Origin: Saturnia japonica
Lineage: Eukaryota > Arthropoda > Insecta > Lepidoptera > Saturniidae
Length of the DNA: 64,000 nucleotides
Reading direction: 5' to 3'
NCBI GenBank assembly: GCA_033032175.1
Contig: CM065334.1
Span: 8,181,705-8,245,704, forward strand
Below are positions 26,201 to 33,625 of this stretch, one piece after another; within the stretch, counting starts at the first letter, position 1, and each line of letters starts with the position of its first letter. The translations under genes were made by a program, and so were the position numbers. The notes beneath the pieces were generated by a model. It searched no databases, was not told the origin of the DNA, and was given only the letters and a program-made list of their open reading frames with translations.

Positions 26201-29200
26201 AATCTTAACACGACCAGTACCATTGAACTTGACCCCCAAAATATTGACATTGTCACTCAACGAAAAGTGACAGCAAGTGATATAATATTCATTGTTTAGG
26301 TTCATACTGCAAACGTCAAATAGAAAATAGTCTATGATTAAAAGGTCGCTGGTGGAATTTCTATCATTGGGCGACCGCTAGTGCTATTAAAACATGAAAA
26401 GATGTTTTTTTTTTCATCGGGATCGATTTTTATTTCTGACCCATCATCAAAGGTATTATCAGTACCTACTTTTATCTGTTTTCCTTTTCGGGAGTGTTTC
26501 CCTAGTACCCGGTAGATAATAGATTTTCCTTTCAGGTAGTTAAGCAATTGCAAGTGCTCGCCGGTCTGGACAAACACAACGTGTACGTTTTGAACGAGCT
26601 ACGAAACGCAATGGGTGAGTTTTTATAACTACCCGCATGTCTTTGCTAAGTGACTCATTGAAGTGACAATGCGCTTTATTGTAAAGTCGAGTACAATCTA
26701 GAATCGATTATTATTCCTTCAAAACTTTTCGCTTATTGAATAGTCTGTCTTTTGGGTGGCTTCTGAATTAATATACTACAATCCATATCGTTTGAAAAAA
26801 AAAAAAAACAAGCAGTCATGAGAACTGCCGACAGAAGTGAAAACTTAAAACTATAAACAAACAGTTGTAATTTTTGGATATCCAAATTAATTGTTTGATT
26901 TTAAATTAAAAGTTTTTCACACAATAAATTTGTTTTATCACGTTAGTGAAATCACTCCTAATTTACTATAAAATACGCATTGCATAGTGATTGTAGGTAA
27001 TAAAAAAATATGATATTCTTCATTTTTAGGTTATATTGCTACAAAGACTACGTTTTCTTCGTTATTCAAACTATATATCTATATGAGTATATTTTATATT
27101 CACTTTTTACTACACAGTAATCGTATACTTAAGATTTAAAATAAAAATTGAACAATAAATTATACTATATACCATACCAAATAAGTAATACCATGTCGAT
27201 GACCATATAGACCTTATAGAGACCATTCCAATGAACCCAAATGCGATAACTCTGCTGTAAGTTGGTGAGGAGTTGGGTTTCCTAAAGCATTACTTTAATG
27301 TTGACATCTTCTTCTAATATAATTGAATTAACAGTATACCAGATTTCCACCCGTTCAGACCTGTGGAAGATGCTCGCATCCATTCATCAACTACAATACG
27401 ATTAATAATCTTCAAGCGGGTGAATAAATTTCCTTGAGAACACTCTCGATTAAGTCACCTTTCGAACAAACATACAAAAAAACTAGTTCAAAATCGATTT
27501 AGCCATTTGGGAGCTATGGTACCAGGGGCAGACTTACAACAACCCTCTTTTGCGTGGGGGTGGTTAAACATGTATGAAAAATAGGACTTCTCCTACTGTT
27601 CGCTTTTTAAATTACCTCTTCTGAATTAAAAATCTATCGACAGCTAAACGCAAATCCCACTACTGAGATTTACAGAACTAAGATGGAAAACAAGCGTACG
27701 GCTCGCGCCCGATTGATTCTAAGCGGGTACAGTAATCTATGGATGCTTGTAACACCAGAGGTATCACTGGCGCATTTCAGACCTTAAACCCCCATTCCCC
27801 AAATGGCCCTGAACACAATACAAGGTTATTTCGCCGCGATCTTTTGTAGGGTGCCCCAGGTGGAGAGAAATCTAAGAAGAAATAGTTGAATGAAAGTTGC
27901 TTTTCTCCTGTCGGAAGGTGTGATGCAGCATCATGACGCTATAACGGGTACAGAGAAACAGCACGTGGCCCATGACTACGAGAGGATCCTCAACCAGGCT
28001 GTCGACGACGCTCTAATCATTTCCCAGCAGGCTTTCAAGTGAGTTTGTATGGAAGTTTAAATATAAATGTAAGCCTCTAAGTGTCGAGCAGGTTTTTCTG
28101 TCAAAAGGTTATTATAGGATGGATCATTATGTTATTGGGGTTTTCTATTAAATTCTCAGTAGCAGCTCGGTGTTTGGCTTTGTGCTTCATTGATGGGAAT
28201 AGGTTCGCCCCCTATTACATGGGACCTAAAAGATACCCAGGTGAACTGTGAGTGTATTTTAGTACACCCCTGCTTAACCCTACGGGGATACAAGCGTGAT
28301 GGTGATATTATGTATTAATACTATTGTATAGTTGGAAAAGAAAGATAAATCCGATTGCATTTCTTACCGGTTCTTCTCGATGGCTGGGATATTTGTACGA
28401 ACCGTTAATAATGTTTATAAGTGTCTTCTTAGGGACTAAATTGAATGAATTATTTTTGATGTTGATTTTTGAACTCACTTTAATATTATTGAACTCATTT
28501 TAATATTATTGTATAATCTTCGAATTCATCGTCATACATCAGGTACAGATGGCGAAAAGCTAGTGTCTTTAGATTTTAGCATGCGAGATGTGGTTAGATT
28601 CGTCTTAACTGTAAAACGTGATACAGGCTATATAATATTATTCTGGGAATTAAATAAAACCAAAAAAAAGTGTAGTGTAGAATCGTTTTTAGTTGCAATC
28701 GGTTTTTTTTTGTTTTCCTTTTTATTAATAATTTTTTTCTTCATAATTTTAGTAAAATAAAGCAAGGGAAATCGAGCAAACAGCCAATGTTTAGTTATGA
28801 CAGATGTCACTTTAATGAATCCAGTTGCCGAACAACGGAAACAAGCGACAATTTTATTGTAAGTGTGTTACATATAATTATGTTTAATAATATTTTTATG
28901 TAAAAGGCATTACAAAGAGTAGGTCACTTTTGACGTTTCTCGTTGATCATAACGAACTGGCTTTGTTCGAACGTTCTAACATAAAAACGCAAATTCGTGA
29001 ATGCTAAAGTTATTTGCAAAATCTTACGATGATAACAAACTATAATGTTCTGTTTACTAAAATAATTGTTTAACACTATTGAAAAGGTCTCTGACATCTG
29101 TTTATTCTTAATCAAACAACACAAAGAAGCGTTGAAACGAAGTTATGTCATTCGGCGTAATCCGCCGCGGAAACGTAGTGGTGTTAATACTTTTGTAACC

Positions 29201-32200
29201 ATTTGTTAATCGAGCATAATCAATTACTTTAAGAAAAATCAACACTTTATTATTTACTTTTTAATTTATAATAAAAGCATAGATTAACGATTGGTTGAAG
29301 CCGGCGCTACAACTAGATGCCGTCGGCGTATTATAACAAATCGGTTATCAAAACGACATCGAAATCGTGTCATTACAAATCTACCATACAATACAATAAT
29401 TAATATTCTCATAGGTACCAGATTAATGGCAATAGGCTCGCACCCTATTACATAGGACCTAAAAACATATCCGGCGAACTGTGGGTGTTTATTATTAGTA
29501 CACCTCTGCCTACCCTTCGAGGATACAGCCGTGATAGTATTTTATGTTTTATAATTATATGTACAGTAAAACACACTTGTATGTCCGTATAATTTGAATC
29601 AACCCTCAATATTTAATATTACTATAATTCTTAAGACTGAATACACGATACTTTCAAATCACTATATAACTTTTTAATCAATATACTTAAAAAGTTGAAG
29701 TGAAAGTTTTTTAGCGCTTGCGTGAATGTTTCTGTCATAGTACTACCAGCGAATTATAGATGGCGCGCGAGTCGTTTCATGAAATAGCTATATTTTTATA
29801 TAATTACAACTCTGAATCCGAGTTAAAATGTACAGGCTATATATCGTTACGCTTTTAAGTAGGGGCTAAGCTGCAAATGTTACTCTTACTGGTTTATACA
29901 GATGATTTAATACTGTTTACAGGTGACAATATATAACAGTTTAGCTTGGAATGTGTTCAAATTCATAGAGATACCAGTCATCAAAGCGGATTACGAAGTC
30001 TACGATCATAAAGGTAAGAAATTATTAGTTTTATCCTGATAAAGTTATATTCACGTGGTTAACCCGACGGAACAAGCAATGTACGGCAATTCGATGTATT
30101 TTGTATTTTGTAGTTAGGTTTCGAGATCAACTTCAGTATGCAGCAAGGATTTTGGTTTTGGTGGCAGGCAGACATTATGAACACTTTGATGAAGCATTTT
30201 CCTCTATAAATATCCGAAACTCCATTAACAATGTCAATGCTGGAGTATTTGCGTTGCCAGCCAACTTACAGGTTTCCCAAACCTCGGTTCAGCTACCATT
30301 TGTGATTAATTTCAGCTGATGTTAAATATTTGACTCAAATGCAGCTGCTGGAATTCTTCTATAGGTTCATATTGCAAAAATATCTACCACATTGCGAAGA
30401 TTACACTGAGCCATTACTTCTCGCATTAATCTATTTTGCTATAACTATGTATTAGGGTGGGCCAAAAAAAACTTTTAATTATTCTTTTATTAATTACCAT
30501 GAAAATATCGTCTGAGATGACAAAAATCTCTCACATCTCATGACATGACATGACATTTCAGTCGATATTTTGATGATAACTAAAAAAAAAAAATCCAATT
30601 TTTTTTTGGCCCACCCGAACGTACATGTATATAAAAAATAATTTAAATAATAGATAAAAGTATTTTTGTGCTGATAAAAACTTAAATTTGCATTAATTTT
30701 TTCGAAACTAATGAATTATATTAAAATTTTCCGAAGAAAATGTTGAAAAATTAGTAAGAGCGATAAGTATTGAACTTTGATCATAAATATCTTTCAAACG
30801 CTTATTCTAATCGACTAAGCATAAGAGACCTTTTTTGTAGAGCATTTAATTTCCTCAAGAAATATGTATTGCGCATTTTATAACGTTCATTTGTCAACGA
30901 CTTACAAAATTCAGAAGCAAAAAAGAAATGTACCTTAAAATCTTTAAATTTCAATCTTGAATATCTTTAAAATGGCGAGGCGTGCGAAAAAAATGTAGGA
31001 AAACTTTTTTGTAGAACGTTCAATTTCCTACAAAAATCTCTTGAAAAATTTTGCTTTACGAACAACGAATGGTGAGATATGAATTTTATTATATGGGACT
31101 AAAGAAAAAAAGAAAAACTCTAATGCGCCACCTCTTAATATTAATATTAAGAGCTGAAACTTTAACACAATTTTTTTTTCGTCATCTCAGACGGTCTTTT
31201 CATGGTAATTAATAAAAAAATAATATAAGCTGTAGTGTTCACTTAACTTCATCTGGACTAAATTTTAGTATATTTATTTATTTAGGTCACCGACACAGTC
31301 GATATTAAAACACTATCATCTAAACAATTTTTGTTAGATGTGACCGTATTTACAAGCATGGTTGGGCGGTAGTATGTTAATTTCTTAGAATTCCATTTAA
31401 TATTGATTTATGTACATTTTCCCAGGTAACCAAATACTTACACATATAACAGAGATACCGGATTTTATTAAAAACATACCCACAAGGAAATCTCACGCTA
31501 CCCATCTTTTATTTTTTCTAACTCAACTTGATCCGTTAAGTATGACGTCGTTCTACGTTAAGAAACATGTAAAGACAAATAAAATTAAAAGACATGCTAG
31601 GAACAATGAGTATTATGACAATATCAATGAATATTGGGTAGTTAATAAAGACTCTGATCTGGTATTTATACAAAAGTTAGAAGAACTGAATACTGATAAT
31701 CGAAAACTTGGTAACTTTGAACATACGATTGAGGATATATACAAAGATCAAGTTAATACAATAAATAAAGATTCAGAATTATTTAAAGATCGAGATATTA
31801 TCGATGAATTAGAGAAAATGGTTATTAATGAAGAAAGTAGAAGAAGTAGGGAGCGATCAAAATATGATGATATATTTTCAAAAATGGATGAAGGCGAAAT
31901 GAGAATGCTCTCAGATGAACCAAATTTGAGAGACGGTTTTACTATGACTTATGGTTATTACCCTGGATGCGTTGGTGATAATAGAGAACCCGCCAATCGT
32001 AGCTCTGGAGCTTATATATTCAGACCGAACTCGACAAATCCTAAACCTTATAAATATGAAATTAATGTGCAACATGCCATTGAAAACGGAGATATTCGAC
32101 GTACAGTCACCAGTTTTGGCGATGATCTATCAATAGTCAAAACTGATTATGTAAGTTTGAATATCAGCGACATAACCTGGTTTGTTAGGATTTTTGTCGA

Positions 32201-33101
32201 CGATGGGATCGGTAAAGATGTTGTGCTAACCTATAAAACAGATATTTTGAATAATGGACAATTTTACACTGATTCAAATGGAAGGCAGATGTTAAAGAGG
32301 ATCCTGAATAAAAGACCTCAGTGGAACGTCACGTTGGAAGAACCTGTTGCTGGGAATTATTATCCAGTCGTCAATGAAATATATATCGAAAATGAGAATG
32401 AAAGGTTTACGGTATTAACCGACCGTGCAGAAGGCGGAGCGTCTCTAGTTGAAGGAGAGATCCAACTGATGCTGCACAGGAGATTGCTTCATGACGACGC
32501 TTTTGGTGTAGGAGAGGCTTTGAACGAAACTGCGCTTGGTCAGCCTCTAGTTGCTATTGGAAGGCATATCATTATTCATTCAAAGGGTGATGACCCAAAA
32601 AACGATGATGTTAACATTGAAAAAAACAAATTGCTACTCCATAACAATCCTACAGTCTTCATTTCAGATGCAAAAGAGTTTATTTTAGAGGATTGGTTAA
32701 AAATGGACAATTACCACACATTTGGAAGTAAAGCCTTGCCTGATGGTTTGCATCTGCTGACTCTAGAGCCCCGAGGCGATGATCTATTGCTACGAATCGA
32801 GAATTATTTAAGTAAGGGTCCACATTCGACTATCTCGATCGATTTAAAGTCTATTTTCAACAATATAAAACTGTTGCGTGTGAAAGAAACGATGCTTGCA
32901 GCGAATCAGTGGGTGGACAGTAGCAAGAGATGGAAATGGAAGACTGAAAGAGAATTTGTTAAGAGTTTCAACGATGCGTATGGAAATGGTGACGCTGCTA
33001 AAGCTGAAGACGAAAAAGAAGAAGTAAATGATGATGGATTTCTGATTAGTTTGAAAGCGAAGCAGATACGTACTTTTGTTATAAGTTACGAGTTAGTGTA
33101 A
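7312..33101 (+). CDS. Lysosomal-type alpha-mannosidase (GH38), gene 1, 15 coding exons
   Basis: The protein would remove terminal alpha-linked mannose from N-glycans, in the lysosome or secreted. The exons join as 7312-7413, 10044-10146, 10903-10984, 12734-12843, 14821-14896, 15646-15851, 16860-16996, one of 17620-17753 / 18519-18652 / 22132-22265, 23853-23945, 25667-25797, 26536-26614, 27918-28038, 28753-28858, 29923-30013 and 31426-33101. All boundaries are GT-AG and phase-consistent, apart from one extra base in exon 10. The product is about 1081 residues, close to the usual ~1000 for this family. Predicted landmarks are a signal peptide (residues 1 to about 17), zinc ligands in HTHDD (51-55), nucleophile D177 in QIDPFGHS, acid/base D299 in GEDFQY and the third zinc-site motif QHHDAITGT (421-429). 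The D177-D299 spacing fits the bovine enzyme (D196, D319). It converges on a second GH38 gene at 33626. The exact paralogue within the LMan family is not assignable. Confidence 0.93.
8500..8640 (+). repeat. SINE family E fragment
   Basis: In intron 1 of gene 1. Shares CCGATTAATGGCAATAGGC and GGCGAACTGTGGGTG with 10602-10860 but lacks the promoter-box head. Confidence 0.65.
8811..9125 (+). repeat. Dispersed repeat family A, partial copy
   Basis: Family A starts with GTGTCTGTTTGTAATGTC and has the core GATTTTGACGGGACTTTCAC. Full copies end in GTGAGCGAAGCCGCGGGCAC. This copy lacks the 3' half. Other copies: 12931-13400 (reverse), 25925-26095 (reverse, partial), 42919-43440, 59460-59665 (partial) and 62952-63452. 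Confidence 0.75.
9255..9600 (+). repeat. Dispersed repeat family B, copy 3
   Basis: In intron 1 of gene 1. Near full-length, from GCGATCGCCCTAAG to TTAAAAAGGGGTAC, colinear with 4196-4520. Confidence 0.75.
10044..10146 (+). CDS. Gene 1 exon 2: HTHDD zinc motif
   Basis: Encodes [20 protein letters not shown] followed by [26 protein letters not shown] is the GH38 signature, in which the second His and second Asp bind the catalytic zinc in bovine LAM (H72, D74). Acceptor tttag, donor A|gtaagg, length 103 nt. Confidence 0.93.
10602..10860 (+). repeat. tRNA-derived SINE, family E
   Basis: It has a B-box-like GGATTCGATTCCC at 10641-10653 and a plausible A-box region (GTGGTCGTAAGCG) upstream. The body reads CCGATTAATGGCAATAGGC, GGCGAACTGTGGGTGTAC and CACCTCTGCC. 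Body fragments recur at about 8500-8640, 28130-28310 and 29410-29545. Confidence 0.65.
10903..10984 (+). CDS. Gene 1 exon 3
   Basis: Encodes [20 protein letters not shown] then WEDPKR, the conserved helix after the zinc loop of GH38 LAMs (family pattern [10 protein letters not shown]). It enters in phase 1 behind ...gtgcag, leaves in phase 2 at AG|gtaagt and is 82 nt. Confidence 0.9.
11228..11263. repeat. (AT)n microsatellite
   Basis: About 18 uninterrupted AT dinucleotides in intron 3 of gene 1. Confidence 0.9.
11480..12020 (+). repeat. Repeat family K interrupted by repeat family C
   Basis: Family K (GGACTCGGATCAG ... GCGTACGATAACTGTC ... CTGACTGCATTCA) is continuous at 57161-57400. Here its two halves (11480-11555 and 11881-12020) are separated by a family C copy (11556-11880), giving a nested insertion. 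Neither family shows coding capacity. Confidence 0.65.
12357..12560 (-). pseudogene. LINE ORF C-terminal fragment
   Basis: The minus frame has [38 protein letters not shown] and DLCQDRSKW before a stop. The order 'GRGRPRR.. DQI..VL ... NRRACMKR.M.V.EA ... C.DRS.W' is a recurrent tail of insect RTE-like LINE proteins. It sits in intron 3 of gene 1, antisense, with no upstream RT. Confidence 0.7.
12734..12843 (+). CDS. Gene 1 exon 4
   Basis: Encodes [20 protein letters not shown] and ends in [21 protein letters not shown] is a family hallmark. Acceptor ccttag, donor G|gtaagt, 110 nt. In gene 2 the same stretch is split over two exons (61463-61521 and the start of 59955-60081). Confidence 0.92.
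12931..13400 (-). repeat. Dispersed repeat family A, reverse copy
   Basis: Starts with GCTGTGCCCGCGACTTCG, the complement of the family A 3' end, and runs to GGACACTTCAATTTTAT. Close to full length, in intron 4 of gene 1. Confidence 0.75.
13441..13600 (+). repeat. SINE-like repeat family F, copy
   Basis: Shares CTCAACTGCAGCTGCTAGAA, GGTGCTTGGCGAC, ACTTGAGGGTGGTAGCTA and TTCCTTTCACCGAAA with the other family F copies. Confidence 0.6.
13605..13895 (+). repeat. Dispersed repeat family G, copy 1
   Basis: Shares CTCACCTGCACGTG, GCTGAGTAACGAACGAGGAA, GGGATCAGCCTGTGCAT and GCGGTGACCGTCG with 46490-46740. No coding capacity. Confidence 0.65.
14490..14790 (+). pseudogene. LINE ORF tail fragment (family L), + strand
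   Basis: The reading resembles [11 protein letters not shown], a stop, then [15 protein letters not shown], and matches the tail at 16060-16445. The 3' part with GATGACTGGGATGTTTTTCG also recurs near 28340-28440. It is a decayed LINE 3' end in intron 4. Confidence 0.65.
14821..14896 (+). CDS. Gene 1 exon 5
   Basis: Encodes [20 protein letters not shown] then FTLGL. GGWSMNDEA is the conserved GH38 active-site loop. Acceptor ttttcag, donor AG|gtaagc, 76 nt. Gene 2 has GGAWGMVDEATTSYHAIIDQ at the same place. Confidence 0.92.
15240..15572 (-). repeat. Dispersed repeat family B, reverse copy
   Basis: In intron 5. Runs from CCCCTTTTTAAGCGTATTG to GACCTTAGGGCCATCGCTAG, the reverse of copies at 4196 and 9255. 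Confidence 0.75.
15646..15851 (+). CDS. Gene 1 exon 6: catalytic nucleophile
   Basis: Encodes [20 protein letters not shown], then [20 protein letters not shown], and ends in [12 protein letters not shown]177 in QIDPFGHS is the expected nucleophile and zinc ligand (bovine D196). The length of 206 nt is exactly that of the gene 2 counterpart (59171-59376). Acceptor catcag, donor G|gtaagt. Confidence 0.94.
16060..16445 (-). pseudogene. LINE ORF C-terminal fragment (family L)
   Basis: The minus frame gives [19 protein letters not shown], then [20 protein letters not shown] and [18 protein letters not shown] before a stop. The same protein tail is found, with about 14 more residues inside, at 45270-45545. 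This is the end of an insect LINE ORF. I cannot assign the clade with certainty. Confidence 0.75.
16860..16996 (+). CDS. Gene 1 exon 7
   Basis: Encodes [20 protein letters not shown], then [20 protein letters not shown] and [18 protein letters not shown] is typical of LAMs. Phase 1 in, phase 0 out (gaaaag|gtaaaa), 137 nt. Its phase-0 end is what makes the three alternative exons that follow interchangeable. Confidence 0.92.
16997..17619. other. Intron 7 of gene 1, nothing recognised
   Basis: AT-rich, with no repeat shared within the window. If exon 8 choice uses RNA pairing, a docking site could lie here, but I see no convincing complementary pair by eye. Confidence 0.4.
17620..17753 (+). 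CDS. Gene 1 exon 8a (alternative): acid/base Asp segment
   Basis: Encodes [20 protein letters not shown], then [20 protein letters not shown] and DKLI plus two bases. The segment corresponds to the LAM stretch around bovine D319. GEDFQY keeps the acid/base Asp. Acceptor tttctag, donor GA|gtaagt, 134 nt. It aligns without gaps to 8b (30 of 44 residues identical) and 8c (25 of 44). Confidence 0.88.
18519..18652 (+). CDS. Gene 1 exon 8b (alternative)
   Basis: Encodes [20 protein letters not shown], then [20 protein letters not shown] and DILM. It is 134 nt, with the same phases as 8a and 8c. The acceptor (gtctgtcaag) has a poorer pyrimidine tract than 8a. Donor GA|gtgagt. GDDFQY keeps the catalytic Asp. 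The residues near the end (DILM in place of DKLI) differ from the family norm. Confidence 0.87.
18873..20168 (-). mobile_element. mariner-type (IS630-Tc1-mariner) transposon, 1296 bp
   Basis: Perfect 32-bp terminal inverted repeats (18873-18904 and 20137-20168, outer end CAAGGTGTCCAGAAAGGG) are flanked by TA on both sides, the expected target duplication. A single transposase gene on the minus strand fills the interior. The element lies between alternative exons 8b and 8c of gene 1, antisense to it. The perfect repeats suggest recent insertion. Confidence 0.93.
18978..20052 (-). pseudogene. mariner-type transposase (DD41D), nearly intact
   Basis: The long open part (18978-19904) encodes a helix-turn-helix region ending in GRPRS and a DDE/D domain with [22 protein letters not shown] and [16 protein letters not shown] count 41 residues between the second and third Asp, as described for the rosa/VISITOR group. 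Upstream, ATG at 20052 starts [20 protein letters not shown], and [12 protein letters not shown] joins the long frame. The two are out of frame near 19985, consistent with a 2-base loss. Probably inactive in this copy, unless translation starts internally. Confidence 0.82.
20180..21366. other. Intron between exons 8b and 8c, nothing recognised
   Basis: AT-rich. Short open frames lack family resemblance. A phrase near 20480-20500 (CATATATATTTGTGG type) recurs near 20735-20750, which is weak evidence of a decayed repeat. Confidence 0.35.
21367..21690 (+). repeat. Dispersed repeat family C, copy
   Basis: Shares TTGGTGGCGTTTTGCGTGAT, CTCTCTAGAAAGTTCTAACA and GACTAGTTGCCAAGTTAGGA with 11556-11880. 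Confidence 0.75.
21770..21945 (-). repeat. tRNA-derived SINE head
   Basis: On the minus strand a good A box (TAGCCTAGCGG, complement of 21919-21929) is followed by a B box (GGCTTCGAATCC, complement of 21877-21888) at tRNA-like spacing. The downstream body ends in an A/T-rich run near 21770. The acceptor stem does not pair as a tRNA should, so it is a SINE promoter and not a tRNA gene. Confidence 0.7.
22132..22265 (+). CDS. Gene 1 exon 8c (alternative)
   Basis: Encodes [20 protein letters not shown], then [20 protein letters not shown] and DKLI. It is 134 nt with the same phases as 8a and 8b. The acceptor gtcaacag has a purine-poor tract. Donor GA|gtgagt. SNQAKSY makes this version the closest to the usual LAM sequence, while GGDFTY replaces the more common GxDFQY. 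The catalytic Asp is kept. Confidence 0.87.
22492..22885 (+). mobile_element. MITE family D, copy 1
   Basis: About 400 bp, bounded by CAATATGTG... and ...GACGGGGTTTTTTATACATA. Internal landmarks are GGTATCGAGATTTTAG, GGCGCGGCGCAGG, TTATCACGTTTTAAAAATT and GGGGTACCTATATAC. Related to 41304-41702 (reverse), 43638-44034 and 63465-63944. No coding capacity, in intron 8 of gene 1. Confidence 0.7.
23853..23945 (+). CDS. Gene 1 exon 9
   Basis: Encodes [20 protein letters not shown], then [16 protein letters not shown] is a LAM hallmark. It needs one base in phase with any of the three exon 8 versions. Acceptor tctccag, donor AA|gtaagt. The length of 93 nt equals the gene 2 counterpart (46307-46399). 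Confidence 0.92.
24440..24600 (+). repeat. SINE-like repeat family F, copy
   Basis: Contains TTTTCCTTCACCGAAAGCAC and GGGATTCGAACCCACGACG (complement of a B box, about 24557). 3' half of the family only. Confidence 0.55.
24765..24985 (+). repeat. Dispersed repeat family C, copy
   Basis: Shares CTTGAAGTGACATGTTGTGG, TTTTTGACCCTACATTATG and CTAGATAGTTCTGACAAG with the other copies. It is diverged and truncated at the 3' end. Confidence 0.65.
25050..25270 (+). pseudogene. LINE ORF tail remnant
   Basis: The + frame has [25 protein letters not shown] and later GWMKL, broken by stops. 'KLKWxWAGHxxRxxxxxW' is a common C-terminal pattern of insect LINE ORFs. Decayed, in intron 9 of gene 1. Confidence 0.6.
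25667..25797 (+). CDS. Gene 1 exon 10, with a one-base frameshift
   Basis: Encodes [20 protein letters not shown], then [16 protein letters not shown] and [10 protein letters not shown] are LAM hallmarks. After CGG (25749-25751) there is an extra base, and without it the frame continues as [15 protein letters not shown] to the donor at 25798. As it stands the frame runs into TGA after DHQIF. The exon is 131 nt, whereas the gene 2 equivalent (44910-45039) is 130 nt. Either a sequence error or a real null mutation. Confidence 0.85.
25925..26095 (-). repeat. Dispersed repeat family A, partial reverse copy
   Basis: Begins GGCTGTGCCCGCGGCTGCG, the reverse of the 3' end of family A (compare 12935). 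Only the end segment is present. Confidence 0.65.
26130..26385 (-). repeat. Dispersed repeat family B, reverse copy
   Basis: In intron 10. Carries CTGCGAATCTTAACACGACC, CAATATTTTGG (as complement), and ends in GCGACCGCTAG. Lacks the part beyond the AT-rich stretch. Confidence 0.7.
26536..26614 (+). CDS. Gene 1 exon 11
   Basis: Encodes [20 protein letters not shown], then ELRNAM. Phase 0 in, phase 1 out (ATGG|gtgagt), 79 nt. The gene 2 counterpart (43461-43536) starts MAKQLQVLARLWNN and is one codon shorter. Confidence 0.9.
26615..27917. other. Intron 11 of gene 1, nothing recognised
   Basis: 1.3 kb, AT-rich. A stretch near 26805-26900 (AGCAGTCATGAGAACTGCCG, GAAGTGAAAACTTAAAACTA) is the complement of 52240-52320, so it belongs to a repeat present at least twice. 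Confidence 0.45.
27918..28038 (+). CDS. Gene 1 exon 12: QHHDAITGT motif
   Basis: Encodes [20 protein letters not shown], then [19 protein letters not shown]. The QHHDA motif supplies the last zinc-binding His of GH38 enzymes (bovine H446). Acceptor cggaag, donor AA|gtgagt, 121 nt, the same as in gene 2, where the motif is QDHNVITGG. Confidence 0.94.
28095..28460 (+). repeat. Composite of LINE family L tail and SINE family E fragments
   Basis: 28095-28130 resembles GTCAAAAGGTTATTATAGG...GATCATTATG of family L. 28130-28310 is SINE E body (CGAACTGTG.GTGTATTTTAG, GGGATACA). 28310-28460 returns to the L 3' region (GGCTGGGATATTTGTACGAA). It looks like a SINE inserted into a LINE remnant. Confidence 0.55.
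28753..28858 (+). CDS. Gene 1 exon 13
   Basis: Encodes [20 protein letters not shown], then [21 protein letters not shown] is the conserved cysteine pair region of LAMs, and N-E-S is an N-glycosylation sequon. Acceptor ttttag, donor ATT|gtaagt, 106 nt. I could not find its counterpart in gene 2. Confidence 0.88.
29410..29545 (+). repeat. SINE family E fragment
   Basis: Shares GATTAATGGCAATAGGCTCG, GGCGAACTGTGGGTG and ACACCTCTGCC with 10602-10860. In intron 13 of gene 1. Confidence 0.65.
29923..30013 (+). CDS. Gene 1 exon 14
   Basis: Encodes [20 protein letters not shown], then [10 protein letters not shown]. (V/I)YN.L.W is the start of the C-terminal beta region in LAMs. Acceptor gtttacag, donor AAAG|gtaaga. 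The length of 91 nt and the phase equal gene 2 (38180-38270, VVIYNPLAWPVSK). Confidence 0.92.
30325..30430 (+). repeat. SINE-like repeat family F fragment
   Basis: Contains CAAATGCAGCTGCTGGAA and CTATAGGTTCATATTGC, a decayed 5' part of family F. Confidence 0.45.
30452..31230. mobile_element. Nested inverted-repeat element (MITE-like)
   Basis: The inner pair is GGGTGGGCCAAAAAAA (about 30456) with TTTTTTTGGCCCACCC (about 30601-30616). An outer pair joins TTTATTAATTACCATGAAAA plus GTCTGAGATGAC (about 30485-30521) to its complement at 31180-31222. The result is a potential hairpin of ~780 bp in the last intron of gene 1. No coding capacity. Confidence 0.65.
31426..33101 (+). CDS. Gene 1 exon 15: C-terminal domain with charged linker
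   Basis: Begins in phase 1 behind ttttcccag and continues without a stop to TAA at 33099-33101. It encodes residues 524-1081. [20 protein letters not shown] matches the family pattern 'a..el.F...lpplg...y'. A charged, low-complexity linker follows (about 569-683, with [10 protein letters not shown]). The conserved C-terminal region then contains [40 protein letters not shown] and [20 protein letters not shown]. In gene 2 the same region is divided into three exons. The linker is not part of typical LAMs that I know. Confidence 0.93.
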
Positions 33102-33559
33102 TTTTTTTTTGGAGGGTATGGAAATAATATATTTTTTTTGTCATTAGTATTATCATTCCACTCTTGATTCATGATTGGACCTTCGCATTCTAAGGTTGTT
33201 CTAATATTGAACTTTATATAAATGAAATCAGTTCTTTTTTTATAAAGTGGCTACATTTTTCGTGAACCGTCGCTTCATCTACTTTGAAACCCTCCCAAAG
33301 TATACAATTTGCCTATACGTAGTTGGTTGAGAATTTGTTGGGATGTGTAAGCTCTCAGCCACATTGTATTTGGCCATTTGTTTTTGAATGCCTCTTTTAG
33401 TTTTGCAGAAAATATCCGGAATTTCGCAAAAATACCATGGTTGCTGTATAGTAGCTGTTTGTAACAAAGTTATCAAATTGTAAAATGATTTTAATTTTCC
33501 ACTACCCTTGTTTGATCACAGTTTGTAACAATGAATATTTATATATAAATTTATTTAGA

Positions 33560-33565
33560 AATAAA
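33560..33565 (+). terminator. Candidate polyadenylation signal of gene 1
   Basis: AATAAA about 460 nt after the stop codon. It is the first canonical hexamer I noticed downstream. Its position would make the 3' end overlap that of gene 2. Confidence 0.4.
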
Positions 33566-33587
33566 AACATATTTTAACAATTTTTTT

Positions 33588-33593
33588 TTTATT
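33588..33593 (-). terminator. Candidate polyadenylation signal of gene 2
   Basis: TTTATT on the + strand (AATAAA on the minus strand), about 33 nt beyond the stop codon of gene 2. A second candidate is at 33550-33555. Confidence 0.5.
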
Positions 33594-33625
33594 GTTTCTG
33601 TTACGAGTAATAAAAAAAGATACTT

